The notes: generated by a model from the letters alone, not told the origin. A stretch of 64,000 nt of DNA from Oasisia sp. SBJ-2009 (GCA_964017155.1 OZ024862.1:2501-66500); one strand, 5' to 3'; counted from the stretch's first letter, positions 20,263 to 35,358 are shown. A program made the numbers and translations.

Positions 20263-23200
20263 AAATCGAGGAAAACGACAAAGTCCGATCCGACTACGGG
20301 GGATCAGTTTTGAGAATCGAGAGAAACGGCCAAGTTCGACGCGCCGGTCTGTCTTCTCGGGCGTATTCCACGCACGGAGTGTGACTACGACTCTCTCGAC
20401 GAAACCAACTGACCGTGCGCGTCGTCTTGCCAACTTTTGGAAACAAATCGAGGAAAACGACAAAGTCCGATCCGTCTACGGGGGATCAGTTGGGGAAGTC
20501 TGTTTACATTCTTTTCAACAGAATTCCGTGCCGACCGCTGGGTAAACGGCGGGAGTAATAATGAACCACTAACTAGATGAGGTGACGAGGCATTTGGCGA
20601 CCTTAACAGGGTGATAGTTGCACAAATCGAGGAAAACGACAAAGTCCGATCCGTCTACGGGGGATCAGTTTTGAGAATCGAGAGAAACGGCCAAGTTCGA
20701 CGCGCCGGTCGGTCTTCTCGGGCGTATTCCACGCACGGAGTGTAACTACGACTCTCTCGACGAAACCAACTGACCGTGCGCGTCGTCTTGCCAACTTTTG
20801 GAAACAAATCGAGGAAAACGACAAAGTCCGATCCGTCTACGGGGGATCAGTTGGGGAAGTCTGTTTACATTCTTTTCAACAGAATTCCGTGCCGACCGCT
20901 GGGTAAACGGCGGGAGTAATAATGAACCACTAACTAGATGAGGTGACGAGGCATTTGGCGACCTTAACAGGGTGATAGTTGCACAAATCGAGGAAAACGA
21001 CAAAGTCCGATCCGTCTACGGGGGATCAGTTTTGAGAATCGAGAGAAACGGCCAAGTTCGACGCGCCGGTCGGTCTTCTCGGGCGTATTCCACGCACGGA
21101 GTGTAACTACGACTCTCTCGACGAAACCAACTGACCGTGCGCGTCGTCTTGCCAACTTTTGGAAACAAATCGAGGAAAACGACAAAGTCCGATCCGTCTA
21201 CGGGGGATCAGTTGGGGAAGCGTAAATATCTGTTTACATTCTTTTCAACATAATTCCGTGCCGACCGCTGGGTAAACGGCGGGAGTAATAATGAACCACT
21301 AACTAGATGAGGTGACGAGGCATTTGGCGACCTTAACAGGGTGATAGTTGCACAAATCGAGGAAAACGACAAAGTCCGACCCGTCTACGGGTGATCAGTT
21401 TTGAGAATCGAGAGAAACGGCCAAGTTCGACGCGCCGGTCGGTCTTCTCGGGCGTATTCCACGCACGGAGTGTAACTACGACTCTCTCGACGAAACCAAC
21501 TGACCGTGCGCGTCGTCTTGCCAACTTTTGGAAACAAATCGAGGAAAACGACAAAGTCCGATCCGTCTACGGGGGATCAGTTGGGGAAGTCTGTTTACAT
21601 TCTTTTCAACAGAATTCCGTGCCGACCGCTGGGTAAACGGCGGGAGTAATAATGAACCACTAACTAGATGAGGTGACGAGGCATTTGGCGACCTTAACAG
21701 TGTGATAGTTGCACAAATCGAGCAAAACGACAAAGTCCGATCCGTCTACGGGGGATCAGTTTTGAGAATCGAGAGAAACGGCCAAGTTCGACGCGCCGGT
21801 CGGTCTTCTCGGGCGTATTCCACGCACGGAGTGTAACTACGACTCTCTCGACGAAACCAACTGACCGTGCGCGTCGTCTTGCCAACTTTTGGAAACAAAT
21901 CGAGGAAAACGACAAAGTCCGATCCGTCTACGGGGGATCAGTTGGGGAAGTCTGTTTACATTCTTTTCAACAGAATTCCGTGCCGACCGCTGGGTAAACG
22001 GCGGGAGTAATAATGAACCACTAACTAGATGAGGTGAAGAGGCATTTGGCGACCTTAACAGGGTGATAGTTGCACAAATCGAGGAAAACGACAAAGTCCG
22101 ACCCGTCTACGGGTGATCAGTTTTGAGAATCGAGAGAAACGGCCAAGTTCGACGCGCCGGTCGGTCTTCTCGGGCGTATTCCACGCACGGAGTGTAACTA
22201 CGACTCTCTCGACGAAACCAACTGACCGTGCGCGTCGTCTTGCCAACTTTTGGAAACAAATCGAGGAAAACGACAAAGTCCGATCCGTCTACGGGGGATC
22301 AGTTGGGGAAGCGTAAATATCTGTTTACATTCTTTTCAACAGAATTCCGTGCCGACCGCTGGGTAAACGGCGGGAGTAATAATGAACCACTAACTAGATG
22401 AGGTGACGAGGCATTTGGCGACCTTAACAGGGTGATAGTTGCACAAATCGAGGAAAACGACAAAGTCCGATCCGTCTACGGGGGATCAGTTTTGAGAATC
22501 GAGAGAAACGGCCAAGTTCGACGCGCCGGTCGGTCTTCTCGGGCGTATTCCACGCACGGAGTGTAACTACGACTCTCTCGACGAAACCAACTGACCGTGC
22601 GCGTCGTCTTGCCAACTTTTGGAAACAAATCGAGGAAAACGACAAAGTCCGATCCGTCTACGGGGGATCAGTTGGGGAAGTCTGTTTACATTCTTTTCAA
22701 CAGAATTCCGTGCCGACCGCTGGGTAAACGGCGGGAGTAATAATGAACCACTAACTAGATGAGGTGAAGAGGCATTTGGCGACCTTAACAGGGTGATAGT
22801 TGCACAAATCGAGCAAAACGACAAAGTCCGATCCGTCTACGGGGGATCAGTTTTGAGAATCGAGAGAAACGGCCAAGTTCGACGCGCCGGTCGGTCTTCT
22901 CGGGCGTGTGCCACGCAAGTGATGTAACTACGACTCTCTCGACGAAACCAACTGACCGTGCGCGTCGTCTTGCCAACTTTTGGAAACAAATCGAGGAAAA
23001 CGACAAAGTCCGATCCGTCTACGGGGGATCAGTTGGGGAAGTCTGTTTACATTCTTTTCAACAGAATTCCGTGGCGACCGCTGGGTAAACGGCGGGAGTA
23101 ATAACGAACCACTAACTAGATGAGGTGTCAAGACATTTGGCGACCTTAACAGGGTGATAGTTGCACAAATCGAGCAAAACGACAAAGTCCGATCCGTCTA

Positions 23201-25319
23201 CGGGGGATCAGTTTTGAGAATCGAGAGAAACGGCCAAGTTCGACGCGCCGGTCGGTCTTCTCGGGCGTATTCCACGCACGGAGTGTAACTACGACTCTCT
23301 CGACGAAACCAACTGACCGTGCGCGTCGTCTTGCCAACTTTTGGAAACAAATCGAGGAAAACGACAAAGTCCGATCCGTCTACGGGGGATCAGTTGGGGA
23401 AGTCTGTTTACATTCTTTTCAACAGAATTCCGTGCCGACCGCTGGGTAAACGGCGGGAGTAATAATGAACCACTAACTAGATGAGGTGAAGAGGCATTTG
23501 GCGACCTTAACAGGGTGATAGTTGCACAAATCGAGGAAAACGACAAAGTCCGACCCGTCTACGGGTGATCAGTTTTGAGAATCGAGAGAAACGGCCAAGT
23601 TCGACGCGCCGGTCGGTCTTCTCGGGCGTATTCCACGCACGGAGTGTAACTACGACTCTCTCGACGAAACCAACTGACCGTGCGCGTCGTCTTGCCAACT
23701 TTTGGAAACAAATCGAGGAAAACGACAAAGTCCGATCCGTCTACGGGGGATCAGTTGGGGAAGTCTGTTTACATTCTTTTCAACAGAATTCCGTGGCGAC
23801 CGCTGGGTAAACGGCGGGAGTAATAACGAACCACTAACTAGATGAGGTGTCAAGACATTTGGCGACCTTAACAGGGTGATAGTTGCACAAATCGAGCAAA
23901 ACGACAAAGTCCGATCCGTCTACGGGGGATCAGTTTTGAGAATCGAGAGAAACGGCCAAGTTCGACGCGCCGGTCGGTCTTCTCGGGCGTATTCCACGCA
24001 CGGAGTGTAACTACGACTCTCTCGACGAAACCAACTGACCGTGCGCGTCGTCTTGCCAACTTTTGGAAACAAATCGAGGAAAACGACAAAGTCCGATCCG
24101 TCTACGGGGGATCAGTTGGGGAAGTCTGTTTACATTCTTTTCAACAGAATTCCGTGCCGACCGCTGGGTAAACGGCGGGAGTAATAATGAACCACTAACT
24201 AGATGAGGTGAAGAGGCATTTGGCGACCTTAACAGGGTGATAGTTGCACAAATCGAGGAAAACGACAAAGTCCGACCCGTCTACGGGTGATCAGTTTTGA
24301 GAATCGAGAGAAACGGCCAAGTTCGACGCGCCGGTCGGTCTTCTCGGGCGTATTCCACGCACGGAGTGTAACTACGACTCTCTCGACGAAACCAACTGAC
24401 CGTGCGCGTCGTCTTGCCAACTTTTGGAAACAAATCGAGGAAAACGACAAAGTCCGATCCGTCTACGGGGGATCAGTTGGGGAAGTCTGTTTACATTCTT
24501 TTCAACAGAATTCCGTGCCGACCGCTGGGTAAACGGCGGGAGTAATAATGAACCACTAACTAGATGAGGTGACGAGGCATTTGGCGACCTTAACAGTGTG
24601 ATAGTTGCACAAATCGAGCAAAACGACAAAGTCCGATCCGTCTACGGGGGATCAGTTTTGAGAATCGAGAGAAACGGCCAAGTTCGACGCGCCGGTCGGT
24701 CTTCTCGGGCCTATTCCACGCAGGGAGTGTAACTACGACTCTCTCGACGAAACCAACTGACCGTGCGCGTCGTCTTGCCAACTTTTGGAAACAAATCGAG
24801 GAAAACGACAAAGTCCGATCCGTCTACGGGGGATCAGTTGGGGAAGCGTAAATGTCTGTTTACATTCTTTTCAACAGAATTCCGTGCCGACCGCTTGGTA
24901 AACGGCGGGAGTAATAATGAACCACTAACTAGATGAGGTGACGAGGCATTTGGCGACCTTAACAGGGTGATAGTTGCACAAATCGAGGAAAACGACAAAG
25001 TCCGATCCGACTACGGGGGATCAGTTTTGAGAATCGAGAGAAACGGCCAAGTTCGACGCGCCGGTCTGTCTTCTCGGGCGTATTCCACGCACGGAGTGTG
25101 ACTACGACTCTCTCGACGAAACCAACTGACCGTGCGCGTCGTCTTGCCAACTTTTGGAAACAAATCGAGGAAAACGACAAAGTCCGATCCGTCTACGGGG
25201 GATCAGTTGGGGAAGTCTGTTTACATTCTTTTCAACAGAATTCCGTGCCGACCGCTGGGTAAACGGCGGGAGTAATAATGAACCACTAACTAGATGAGGT
25301 GACGAGGCATTTGGCGACC

Positions 25320-28300
25320 TTAACAGGGTGATAGTTGCACAAATCGAGGAAAACGACAAAGTCCGATCCGTCTACGGGGGATCAGTTTTGAGAATCGAGA
25401 GAAACGGCCAAGTTCGACGCGCCGGTCGGTCTTCTCGGGCGTATTCCACGCACGGAGTGTAACTACGACTCTCTCGACGAAACCAACTGACCGTGCGCGT
25501 CGTCTTGCCAACTTTTGGAAACAAATCGAGGAAAACGACAAAGTCCGATCCGTCTACGGGGGATCAGTTGGGGAAGTCTGTTTACATTCTTTTCAACAGA
25601 ATTCCGTGCCGACCGCTGGGTAAACGGCGGGAGTAATAATGAACCACTAACTAGATGAGGTGACGAGGCATTTGGCGACCTTAACAGGGTGATAGTTGCA
25701 CAAATCGAGGAAAACGACAAAGTCCGATCCGTCTACGGGGGATCAGTTTTGAGAATCGAGAGAAACGGCCAAGTTCGACGCGCCGGTCGGTCTTCTCGGG
25801 CGTATTCCACGCACGGAGTGTAACTACGACTCTCTCGACGAAACCAACTGACCGTGCGCGTCGTCTTGCCAACTTTTGGAAACAAATCGAGGAAAACGAC
25901 AAAGTCCGATCCGTCTACGGGGGATCAGTTGGGGAAGCGTAAATATCTGTTTACATTCTTTTCAACATAATTCCGTGCCGACCGCTGGGTAAACGGCGGG
26001 AGTAATAATGAACCACTAACTAGATGAGGTGACGAGGCATTTGGCGACCTTAACAGGGTGATAGTTGCACAAATCGAGGAAAACGACAAAGTCCGACCCG
26101 TCTACGGGTGATCAGTTTTGAGAATCGAGAGAAACGGCCAAGTTCGACGCGCCGGTCGGTCTTCTCGGGCGTATTCCACGCACGGAGTGTAACTACGACT
26201 CTCTCGACGAAACCAACTGACCGTGCGCGTCGTCTTGCCAACTTTTGGAAACAAATCGAGGAAAACGACAAAGTCCGATCCGTCTACGGGGGATCAGTTG
26301 GGGAAGTCTGTTTACATTCTTTTCAACAGAATTCCGTGCCGACCGCTGGGTAAACGGCGGGAGTAATAATGAACCACTAACTAGATGAGGTGACGAGGCA
26401 TTTGGCGACCTTAACAGTGTGATAGTTGCACAAATCGAGCAAAACGACAAAGTCCGATCCGTCTACGGGGGATCAGTTTTGAGAATCGAGAGAAACGGCC
26501 AAGTTCGACGCGCCGGTCGGTCTTCTCGGGCGTATTCCACGCACGGAGTGTAACTACGACTCTCTCGACGAAACCAACTGACCGTGCGCGTCGTCTTGCC
26601 AACTTTTGGAAACAAATCGAGGAAAACGACAAAGTCCGATCCGTCTACGGGGGATCAGTTGGGGAAGTCTGTTTACATTCTTTTCAACAGAATTCCGTGC
26701 CGACCGCTGGGTAAACGGCGGGAGTAATAATGAACCACTAACTAGATGAGGTGAAGAGGCATTTGGCGACCTTAACAGGGTGATAGTTGCACAAATCGAG
26801 GAAAACGACAAAGTCCGACCCGTCTACGGGTGATCAGTTTTGAGAATCGAGAGAAACGGCCAAGTTCGACGCGCCGGTCGGTCTTCTCGGGCGTATTCCA
26901 CGCACGGAGTGTAACTACGACTCTCTCGACGAAACCAACTGACCGTGCGCGTCGTCTTGCCAACTTTTGGAAACAAATCGAGGAAAACGACAAAGTCCGA
27001 TCCGTCTACGGGGGATCAGTTGGGGAAGTCTGTTTACATTCTTTTCAACAGAATTCCGTGCCGACCGCTGGGTAAACGGCGGGAGTAATAATGAACCACT
27101 AACTAGATGAGGTGACGAGGCATTTGGCGACCTTAACAGTGTGATAGTTGCACAAATCGAGCAAAACGACAAAGTCCGATCCGTCTACGGGGGATTAGTT
27201 TTGAGAATCGAGAGAAACGGCCAAGTTCGACGCGCCGGTCGGTCTTCTCTGGCGTATTCCACGCACGGAGTGTAACTACGACTCTCTCGATGAAACCAAC
27301 TGACCGTGCGCGTCGTCTTGCCAACCTTTGGAAACAAATCGAGGAAAACGACAAAGTCCGATCCGTCTACGGGGGATCAGTTGGGGAAGCGTAAATATCT
27401 GTTTACATTCTTTTCAACAGAATTCCGTGCCGACCGCTGGGTAAACGGCGGGAGTAATAATGAACCACTAACTAGATGAGGTGACGAGGCATTTGGCGAC
27501 CTTAACAGGGTGATAGTTGCACAAATCGAGGAAAACGACAAAGTCCGATCCGTCTACGGGGGATCAGTTTTGAGAATCGAGAGAAACGGCCAAGTTCGAC
27601 GCGCCGGTCGGTCTTCTCGGGCGTATTCCACGCACGGAGTGTAACTACGACTCTCTCGACGAAACCAACTGACCGTGCGCGTCGTCTTGCCAACTTTTGG
27701 AAACAAATCGAGGAAAACGACAAAGTCCGATCCGTCTACGGGGGATCAGTTGGGGAAGTCTGTTTACATTCTTTTCAACAGAATTCCGTGCCGACCGCTG
27801 GGTAAACGGCGGGAGTAATAATGAACCACTAACTAGATGAGGTGAAGAGGCATTTGGCGACCTTAACAGGGTGATAGTTGCACAAATCGAGCAAAACGAC
27901 AAAGTCCGATCCGTCTACGGGGGATCAGTTTTGAGAATCGAGAGAAACGGCCAAGTTCGACGCGCCGGTCGGTCTTCTCGGGCGTGTGCCACGCAAGTGA
28001 TGTAACTACGACTCTCTCGACGAAACCAACTGACCGTGCGCGTCGTCTTGCCAACTTTTGGAAACAAATCGAGGAAAACGACAAAGTCCGATCCGTCTAC
28101 GGGGGATCAGTTGGGGAAGTCTGTTTACATTCTTTTCAACAGAATTCCGTGGCGACCGCTGGGTAAACGGCGGGAGTAATAACGAACCACTAACTAGATG
28201 AGGTGTCAAGACATTTGGCGACCTTAACAGGGTGATAGTTGCACAAATCGAGCAAAACGACAAAGTCCGATCCGTCTACGGGGGATCAGTTTTGAGAATC

Positions 28301-31300
28301 GAGAGAAACGGCCAAGTTCGACGCGCCGGTCGGTCTTCTCGGGCGTATTCCACGCACGGAGTGTAACTACGACTCTCTCGACGAAACCAACTGACCGTGC
28401 GCGTCGTCTTGCCAACTTTTGGAAACAAATCGAGGAAAACGACAAAGTCCGATCCGTCTACGGGGGATCAGTTGGGGAAGCGTAAATATCTGTTTACATT
28501 CTTTTCAACAGAATTCCGTGCCGACCGCTGGGTAAACGGCGGGAGTAATAATGAACCACTAACTAGATGAGGTGACGAGGCATTTGGCGACCTTAACAGG
28601 GTGATAGTTGCACAAATCGAGGAAAACGACAAAGTCCGATCCGTCTACGGGGGATCAGTTTTGAGAATCGAGAGAAACGGCCAAGTTCGACGCGCCGGTC
28701 GGTCTTCTCGGGCGTATTCCACGCACGGAGTGTAACTACGACTCTCTCGACGAAACCAACTGACCGTGCGCGTCGTCTTGCCAACTTTTGGAAACAAATC
28801 GAGGAAAACGACAAAGTCCGATCCGTCTACGGGGGATCAGTTGGGGAAGTCTGTTTACATTCTTTTCAACAGAATTCCGTGCCGACCGCTGGGTAAACGG
28901 CGGGAGTAATAATGAACCACTAACTAGATGAGGTGAAGAGGCATTTGGCGACCTTAACAGGGTGATAGTTGCACAAATCGAGGAAAACGACAAAGTCCGA
29001 CCCGTCTACGGGTGATCAGTTTTGAGAATCGAGAGAAACGGCCAAGTTCGACGCGCCGGTCGGTCTTCTCGGGCGTATTACACGCACGGAGTGTAACTAC
29101 GACTCTCTCGACGAAACCAACTGACCGTGCGCGTCGTCTTGCCAACTTTTGGAAACAAATCGAGGAAAACGACAAAGTCCGATCCGTCTACGGGGGATCA
29201 GTTGGGGAAGTCTGTTTACATTCTTTTCAACAGAATTCCGTGCCGACCGCTGGGTAAACGGCGGGAGTAATAATGAACCACTAACTAGATGAGGTGACGA
29301 GGCATTTGGCGACCTTAACAGTGTGATAGTTGCACAAATCGAGCAAAACGACAAAGTCCGATCCGTCTACGGGGGATCAGTTTTGAGAATCGAGAGAAAC
29401 GGCCAAGTTCGACGCGCCGGTCGGTCTTCTCGGGCGTATTCCACGCACGGAGTGTAACTACGACTCTCTCGACGAAACCAACTGACCGTGCGCGTCGTCT
29501 TGCCAACTTTTGGAAACAAATCGAGGAAAACGACAAAGTCCGATCCGTCTACGGGGGATCAGTTGGGGAAGTCTGTTTACATTCTTTTCAACAGAATTCC
29601 GTGCCGACCGCTGGGTAAACGGCGGGAGTAATAATGAACCACTAACTAGATGAGGTGAAGAGGCATTTGGCGACCTTAACAGGGTGATAGTTGCACAAAT
29701 CGAGGAAAACGACAAAGTCCGACCCGTCTACGGGTGATCAGTTTTGAGAATCGAGAGAAACGGCCAAGTTCGACGCGCCGGTCGGTCTTCTCGGGCGTAT
29801 TCCACGCACGGAGTGTAACTACGACTCTCTCGACGAAACCAACTGACCGTGCGCGTCGTCTTGCCAACTTTTGGAAACAAATCGAGGAAAACGACAAAGT
29901 CCGATCCGTCTACGGGGGATCAGTTGGGGAAGTCTGTTTACATTCTTTTCAACAGAATTCCGTGCCGACCGCTGGGTAAACGGCGGGAGTAATAATGAAC
30001 CACTAACTAGATGAGGTGACGAGGCATTTGGCGACCTTAACAGTGTGATAGTTGCACAAATCGAGCAAAACGACAAAGTCCGATCCGTCTACGGGGGATC
30101 AGTTTTGAGAATCGAGAGAAACGGCCAAGTTCGACGCGCCGGTCGGTCTTCTCGGGCCTATTCCACGCAGGGAGTGTAACTACGACTCTCTCGACGAAAC
30201 CAACTGACCGTGCGCGTCGTCTTGCCAACTTTTGGAAACAAATCGAGGAAAACGACAAAGTCCGATCCGTCTACGGGGGATCAGTTGGGGAAGTCTGTTT
30301 ACATTCTTTTCAACAGAATTCCGTGCCGACCGCTGGGTAAACGGCGGGAGTAATAATGAACCACTAACTAGATGAGGTGACGAGGCATTTGGCGACCTTA
30401 ACAGGGTGATAGTTGCACAAATCGAGGAAAACGACAAAGTCCGATCCGTCTACGGGGGATCAGTTTTGAGAATCGAGAGAAACGGCCAAGTTCGACGCGC
30501 CGGTCGGTCTTCTCGGGCGTATTCCACGCACGGAGTGTAACTACGACTCTCTCGACGAAACCAACTGACCGTGCGCGTCGTCTTGCCAACTTTTGGAAAC
30601 AAATCGAGGAAAACGACAAAGTCCGATCCGTCTACGGGGGATCAGTTGGGGAAGTCTGTTTACATTCTTTTCAACAGAATTCCGTGCCGACCGCTGGGTA
30701 AACGGCGGGAGTAATAATGAACCACTAACTAGATGAGGTGACGAGGCATTTGGCGACCTTAACAGGGTGATAGTTGCACAAATCGAGGAAAACGACAAAG
30801 TCCGATCCGTCTACGGGGGATCAGTTTTGAGAATCGAGAGAAACGGCCAAGTTCGACGCGCCGGTCGGTCTTCTCGGGCGTATTCCACGCACGGAGTGTA
30901 ACTACGACTCTCTCGACGAAACCAACTGACCGTGCGCGTCGTCTTGCCAACTTTTGGAAACAAATCGAGGAAAACGACAAAGTCCGATCCGTCTACGGGG
31001 GATCAGTTGGGGAAGCGTAAATATCTGTTTACATTCTTTTCAACATAATTCCGTGCCGACCGCTGGGTAAACGGCGGGAGTAATAATGAACCACTAACTA
31101 GATGAGGTGACGAGGCATTTGGCGACCTTAACAGGGTGATAGTTGCACAAATCGAGGAAAACGACAAAGTCCGACCCGTCTACGGGTGATCAGTTTTGAG
31201 AATCGAGAGAAACGGCCAAGTTCGACGCGCCGGTCGGTCTTCTCGGGCGTATTCCACGCACGGAGTGTAACTACGACTCTCTCGACGAAACCAACTGACC

Positions 31301-34300
31301 GTGCGCGTCGTCTTGCCAACTTTTGGAAACAAATCGAGGAAAACGACAAAGTCCGATCCGTCTACGGGGGATCAGTTGGGGAAGTCTGTTTACATTCTTT
31401 TCAACAGAATTCCGTGCCGACCGCTGGGTAAACGGCGGGAGTAATAATGAACCACTAACTAGATGAGGTGACGAGGCATTTGGCGACCTTAACAGTGTGA
31501 TAGTTGCACAAATCGAGCAAAACGACAAAGTCCGATCCGTCTACGGGGGATCAGTTTTGAGAATCGAGAGAAACGGCCAAGTTCGACGCGCCGGTCGGTC
31601 TTCTCGGGCGTATTCCACGCACGGAGTGTAACTACGACTCTCTCGACGAAACCAACTGACCGTGCGCGTCGTCTTGCCAACTTTTGGAAACAAATCGAGG
31701 AAAACGACAAAGTCCGATCCGTCTACGGGGGATCAGTTGGGGAAGTCTGTTTACATTCTTTTCAACAGAATTCCGTGCCGACCGCTGGGTAAACGGCGGG
31801 AGTAATAATGAACCACTAACTAGATGAGGTGAAGAGGCATTTGGCGACCTTAACAGGGTGATAGTTGCACAAATCGAGGAAAACGACAAAGTCCGACCCG
31901 TCTACGGGTGATCAGTTTTGAGAATCGAGAGAAACGGCCAAGTTCGACGCGCCGGTCGGTCTTCTCGGGCGTATTCCACGCACGGAGTGTAACTACGACT
32001 CTCTCGACGAAACCAACTGACCGTGCGCGTCGTCTTGCCAACTTTTGGAAACAAATCGAGGAAAACGACAAAGTCCGATCCGTCTACGGGGGATCAGTTG
32101 GGGAAGTCTGTTTACATTCTTTTCAACAGAATTCCGTGCCGACCGCTGGGTAAACGGCGGGAGTAATAATGAACCACTAACTAGATGAGGTGACGAGGCA
32201 TTTGGCGACCTTAACAGTGTGATAGTTGCACAAATCGAGCAAAACGACAAAGTCCGATCCGTCTACGGGGGATCAGTTTTGAGAATCGAGAGAAACGGCC
32301 AAGTTCGACGCGCCGGTCGGTCTTCTCTGGCGTATTCCACGCACGGAGTGTAACTACGACTCTCTCGATGAAACCAACTGACCGTGCGCGTCGTCTTGCC
32401 AACCTTTGGAAACAAATCGAGGAAAACGACAAAGTCCGATCCGTCTACGGGGGATCAGTTGGGGAAGCGTAAATATCTGTTTACATTATTTTCAACAGAA
32501 TTCCGTGCCGACCGCTGGGTAAACGGCGGGAGTAATAATGAACCACTAACTAGATGAGGTGACGAGGCATTTGGCGACCTTAACAGGGTGATAGTTGCAC
32601 AAATCGAGGAAAACGACAAAGTCCGATCCGTCTACGGGGGATCAGTTTTGAGAATCGAGAGAAACGGCCAAGTTCGACGCGCCGGTCGGTCTTCTCGGGC
32701 GTATTCCACGCACGGAGTGTAACTACGACTCTCTCGACGAAACCAACTGACCGTGCGCGTCGTCTTGCCAACTTTTGGAAACAAATCGAGGAAAACGACA
32801 AAGTCCGATCCGTCTACGGGGGATCAGTTGGGGAAGTCTGTTTACATTCTTTTCAACAGAATTCCGTGCCGACCGCTGGGTAAACGGCGGGAGTAATAAT
32901 GAACCACTAACTAGATGAGGTGAAGAGGCATTTGGCGACCTTAACAGGGTGATAGTTGCACAAATCGAGCAAAACGACAAAGTCCGATCCGTCTACGGGG
33001 GATCAGTTTTGAGAATCGAGAGAAACGGCCAAGTTCGACGCGCCGGTCGGTCTTCTCGGGCGTGTGCCACGCAAGTGATGTAACTACGACTCTCTCGACG
33101 AAACCAACTGACCGTGCGCGTCGTCTTGCCAACTTTTGGAAACAAATCGAGGAAAACGACAAAGTCCGATCCGTCTACGGGGGATCAGTTGGGGAAGTCT
33201 GTTTACATTCTTTTCAACAGAATTCCGTGGCGACCGCTGGGTAAACGGCGGGAGTAATAACGAACCACTAACTAGATGAGGTGTCAAGACATTTGGCGAC
33301 CTTAACAGGGTGATAGTTGCACAAATCGAGCAAAACGACAAAGTCCGATCCGTCTACGGGGGATCAGTTTTGAGAATCGAGAGAAACGGCCAAGTTCGAC
33401 GCGCCGGTCGGTCTTCTCGGGCGTATTCCACGCACGGAGTGTAACTACGACTCTCTCGACGAAACCAACTGACCGTGCGCGTCGTCTTGCCAACTTTTGG
33501 AAACAAATCGAGGAAAACGACAAAGTCCGATCCGTCTACGGGGGATCAGTTGGGGAAGCGTAAATATCTGTTTACATTCTTTTCAACAGAATTCCGTGCC
33601 GACCGCTGGGTAAACGGCGGGAGTAATAATGAACCACTAACTAGATGAGGTGACGAGGCATTTGGCGACCTTAACAGGGTGATAGTTGCACAAATCGAGG
33701 AAAACGACAAAGTCCGATCCGTCTACGGGGGATCAGTTTTGAGAATCGAGAGAAACGGCCAAGTTCGACGCGCCGGTCGGTCTTCTCGGGCGTATTCCAC
33801 GCACGGAGTGTAACTACGACTCTCTCGACGAAACCAACTGACCGTGCGCGTCGTCTTGCCAACTTTTGGAAACAAATCGAGGAAAACGACAAAGTCCGAT
33901 CCGTCTACGGGGGATCAGTTGGGGAAGTCTGTTTACATTCTTTTCAACAGAATTCCGTGCCGACCGCTGGGTAAACGGCGGGAGTAATAATGAACCACTA
34001 ACTAGATGAGGTGAAGAGGCATTTGGCGACCTTAACAGGGTGATAGTTGCACAAATCGAGGAAAACGACAAAGTCCGACCCGTCTACGGGTGATCAGTTT
34101 TGAGAATCGAGAGAAACGGCCAAGTTCGACGCGCCGGTCGGTCTTCTCGGGCGTATTCCACGCACGGAGTGTAACTACGACTCTCTCGACGAAACCAACT
34201 GACCGTGCGCGTCGTCTTGCCAACTTTTGGAAACAAATCGAGGAAAACGACAAAGTCCGATCCGTGTACGGGGGATCAGTTGGGGAAGTCTGTTTACATT

Positions 34301-35358
34301 CTTTTCAACAGAATTCCGTGCCGACCGCTGGGTAAACGGCGGGAGTAATAATGAACCACTAACTAGATGAGGTGACGAGGCATTTGGCGACCTTAACAGT
34401 GTGATAGTTGCACAAATCGAGCAAAACGACAAAGTCCGATCCGTCTACGGGGGATCAGTTTTGAGAATCGAGAGAAACGGCCAAGTTCGACGCGCCGGTC
34501 GGTCTTCTCGGGCGTATTCCACGCACGGAGTGTAACTACGACTCTCTCGACGAAACCAACTGACCGTGCGCGTCGTCTTGCCAACTTTTGGAAACAAATC
34601 GAGGAAAACGACAAAGTCCGATCCGTCTACGGGGGATCAGTTGGGGAAGTCTGTTTACATTCTTTTCAACAGAATTCCGTGCCGACCGCTGGGTAAACGG
34701 CGGGAGTAATAATGAACCACTAACTAGATGAGGTGAAGAGGCATTTGGCGACCTTAACAGGGTGATAGTTGCACAAATCGAGGAAAACGACAAAGTCCGA
34801 CCCGTCTACGGGTGATCAGTTTTGAGAATCGAGAGAAACGGCCAAGTTCGACGCGCCGGTCGGTCTTCTCGGGCGTATTCCACGCACGGAGTGTAACTAC
34901 GACTCTCTCGACGAAACCAACTGACCGTGCGCGTCGTCTTGCCAACTTTTGGAAACAAATCGAGGAAAACGACAAAGTCCGATCCGTCTACGGGGGATCA
35001 GTTGGGGAAGTCTGTTTACATTCTTTTCAACAGAATTCCGTGCCGACCGCTGGGTAAACGGCGGGAGTAATAATGAACCACTAACTAGATGAGGTGACGA
35101 GGCATTTGGCGACCTTAACAGTGTGATAGTTGCACAAATCGAGCAAAACGACAAAGTCCGATCCGTCTACGGGGGATCAGTTTTGAGAATCGAGAGAAAC
35201 GGCCAAGTTCGACGCGCCGGTCGGTCTTCTCGGGCCTATTCCACGCAGGGAGTGTAACTACGACTCTCTCGACGAAACCAACTGACCGTGCGCGTCGTCT
35301 TGCCAACTTTTGGAAACAAATCGAGGAAAACGACAAAGTCCGATCCGTCTACGGGGGA
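25320..35358 (+). repeat. Tandem duplication of a 5078-bp, 14-unit higher-order repeat
   Basis: Unit variants line up at a lag of exactly 5078 bp (14 units, three of them 369 bp) from about 25320-30280 onto 30398-35358. Diagnostic shared variants include CTCGATGAAACC with GCCAACCTTTGG (27288/32366 region), GTGTGCCACGCAAGTGATG (27984/33062) and GCCTATTCCACGCAGGG (30157/35235). By eye I found only four substitutions between the copies: GGATTAGTT at 27195, TATTACACG near 29078, CATTATTTTC near 32487 and TCCGTGTACG near 34264. Confidence 0.85.
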
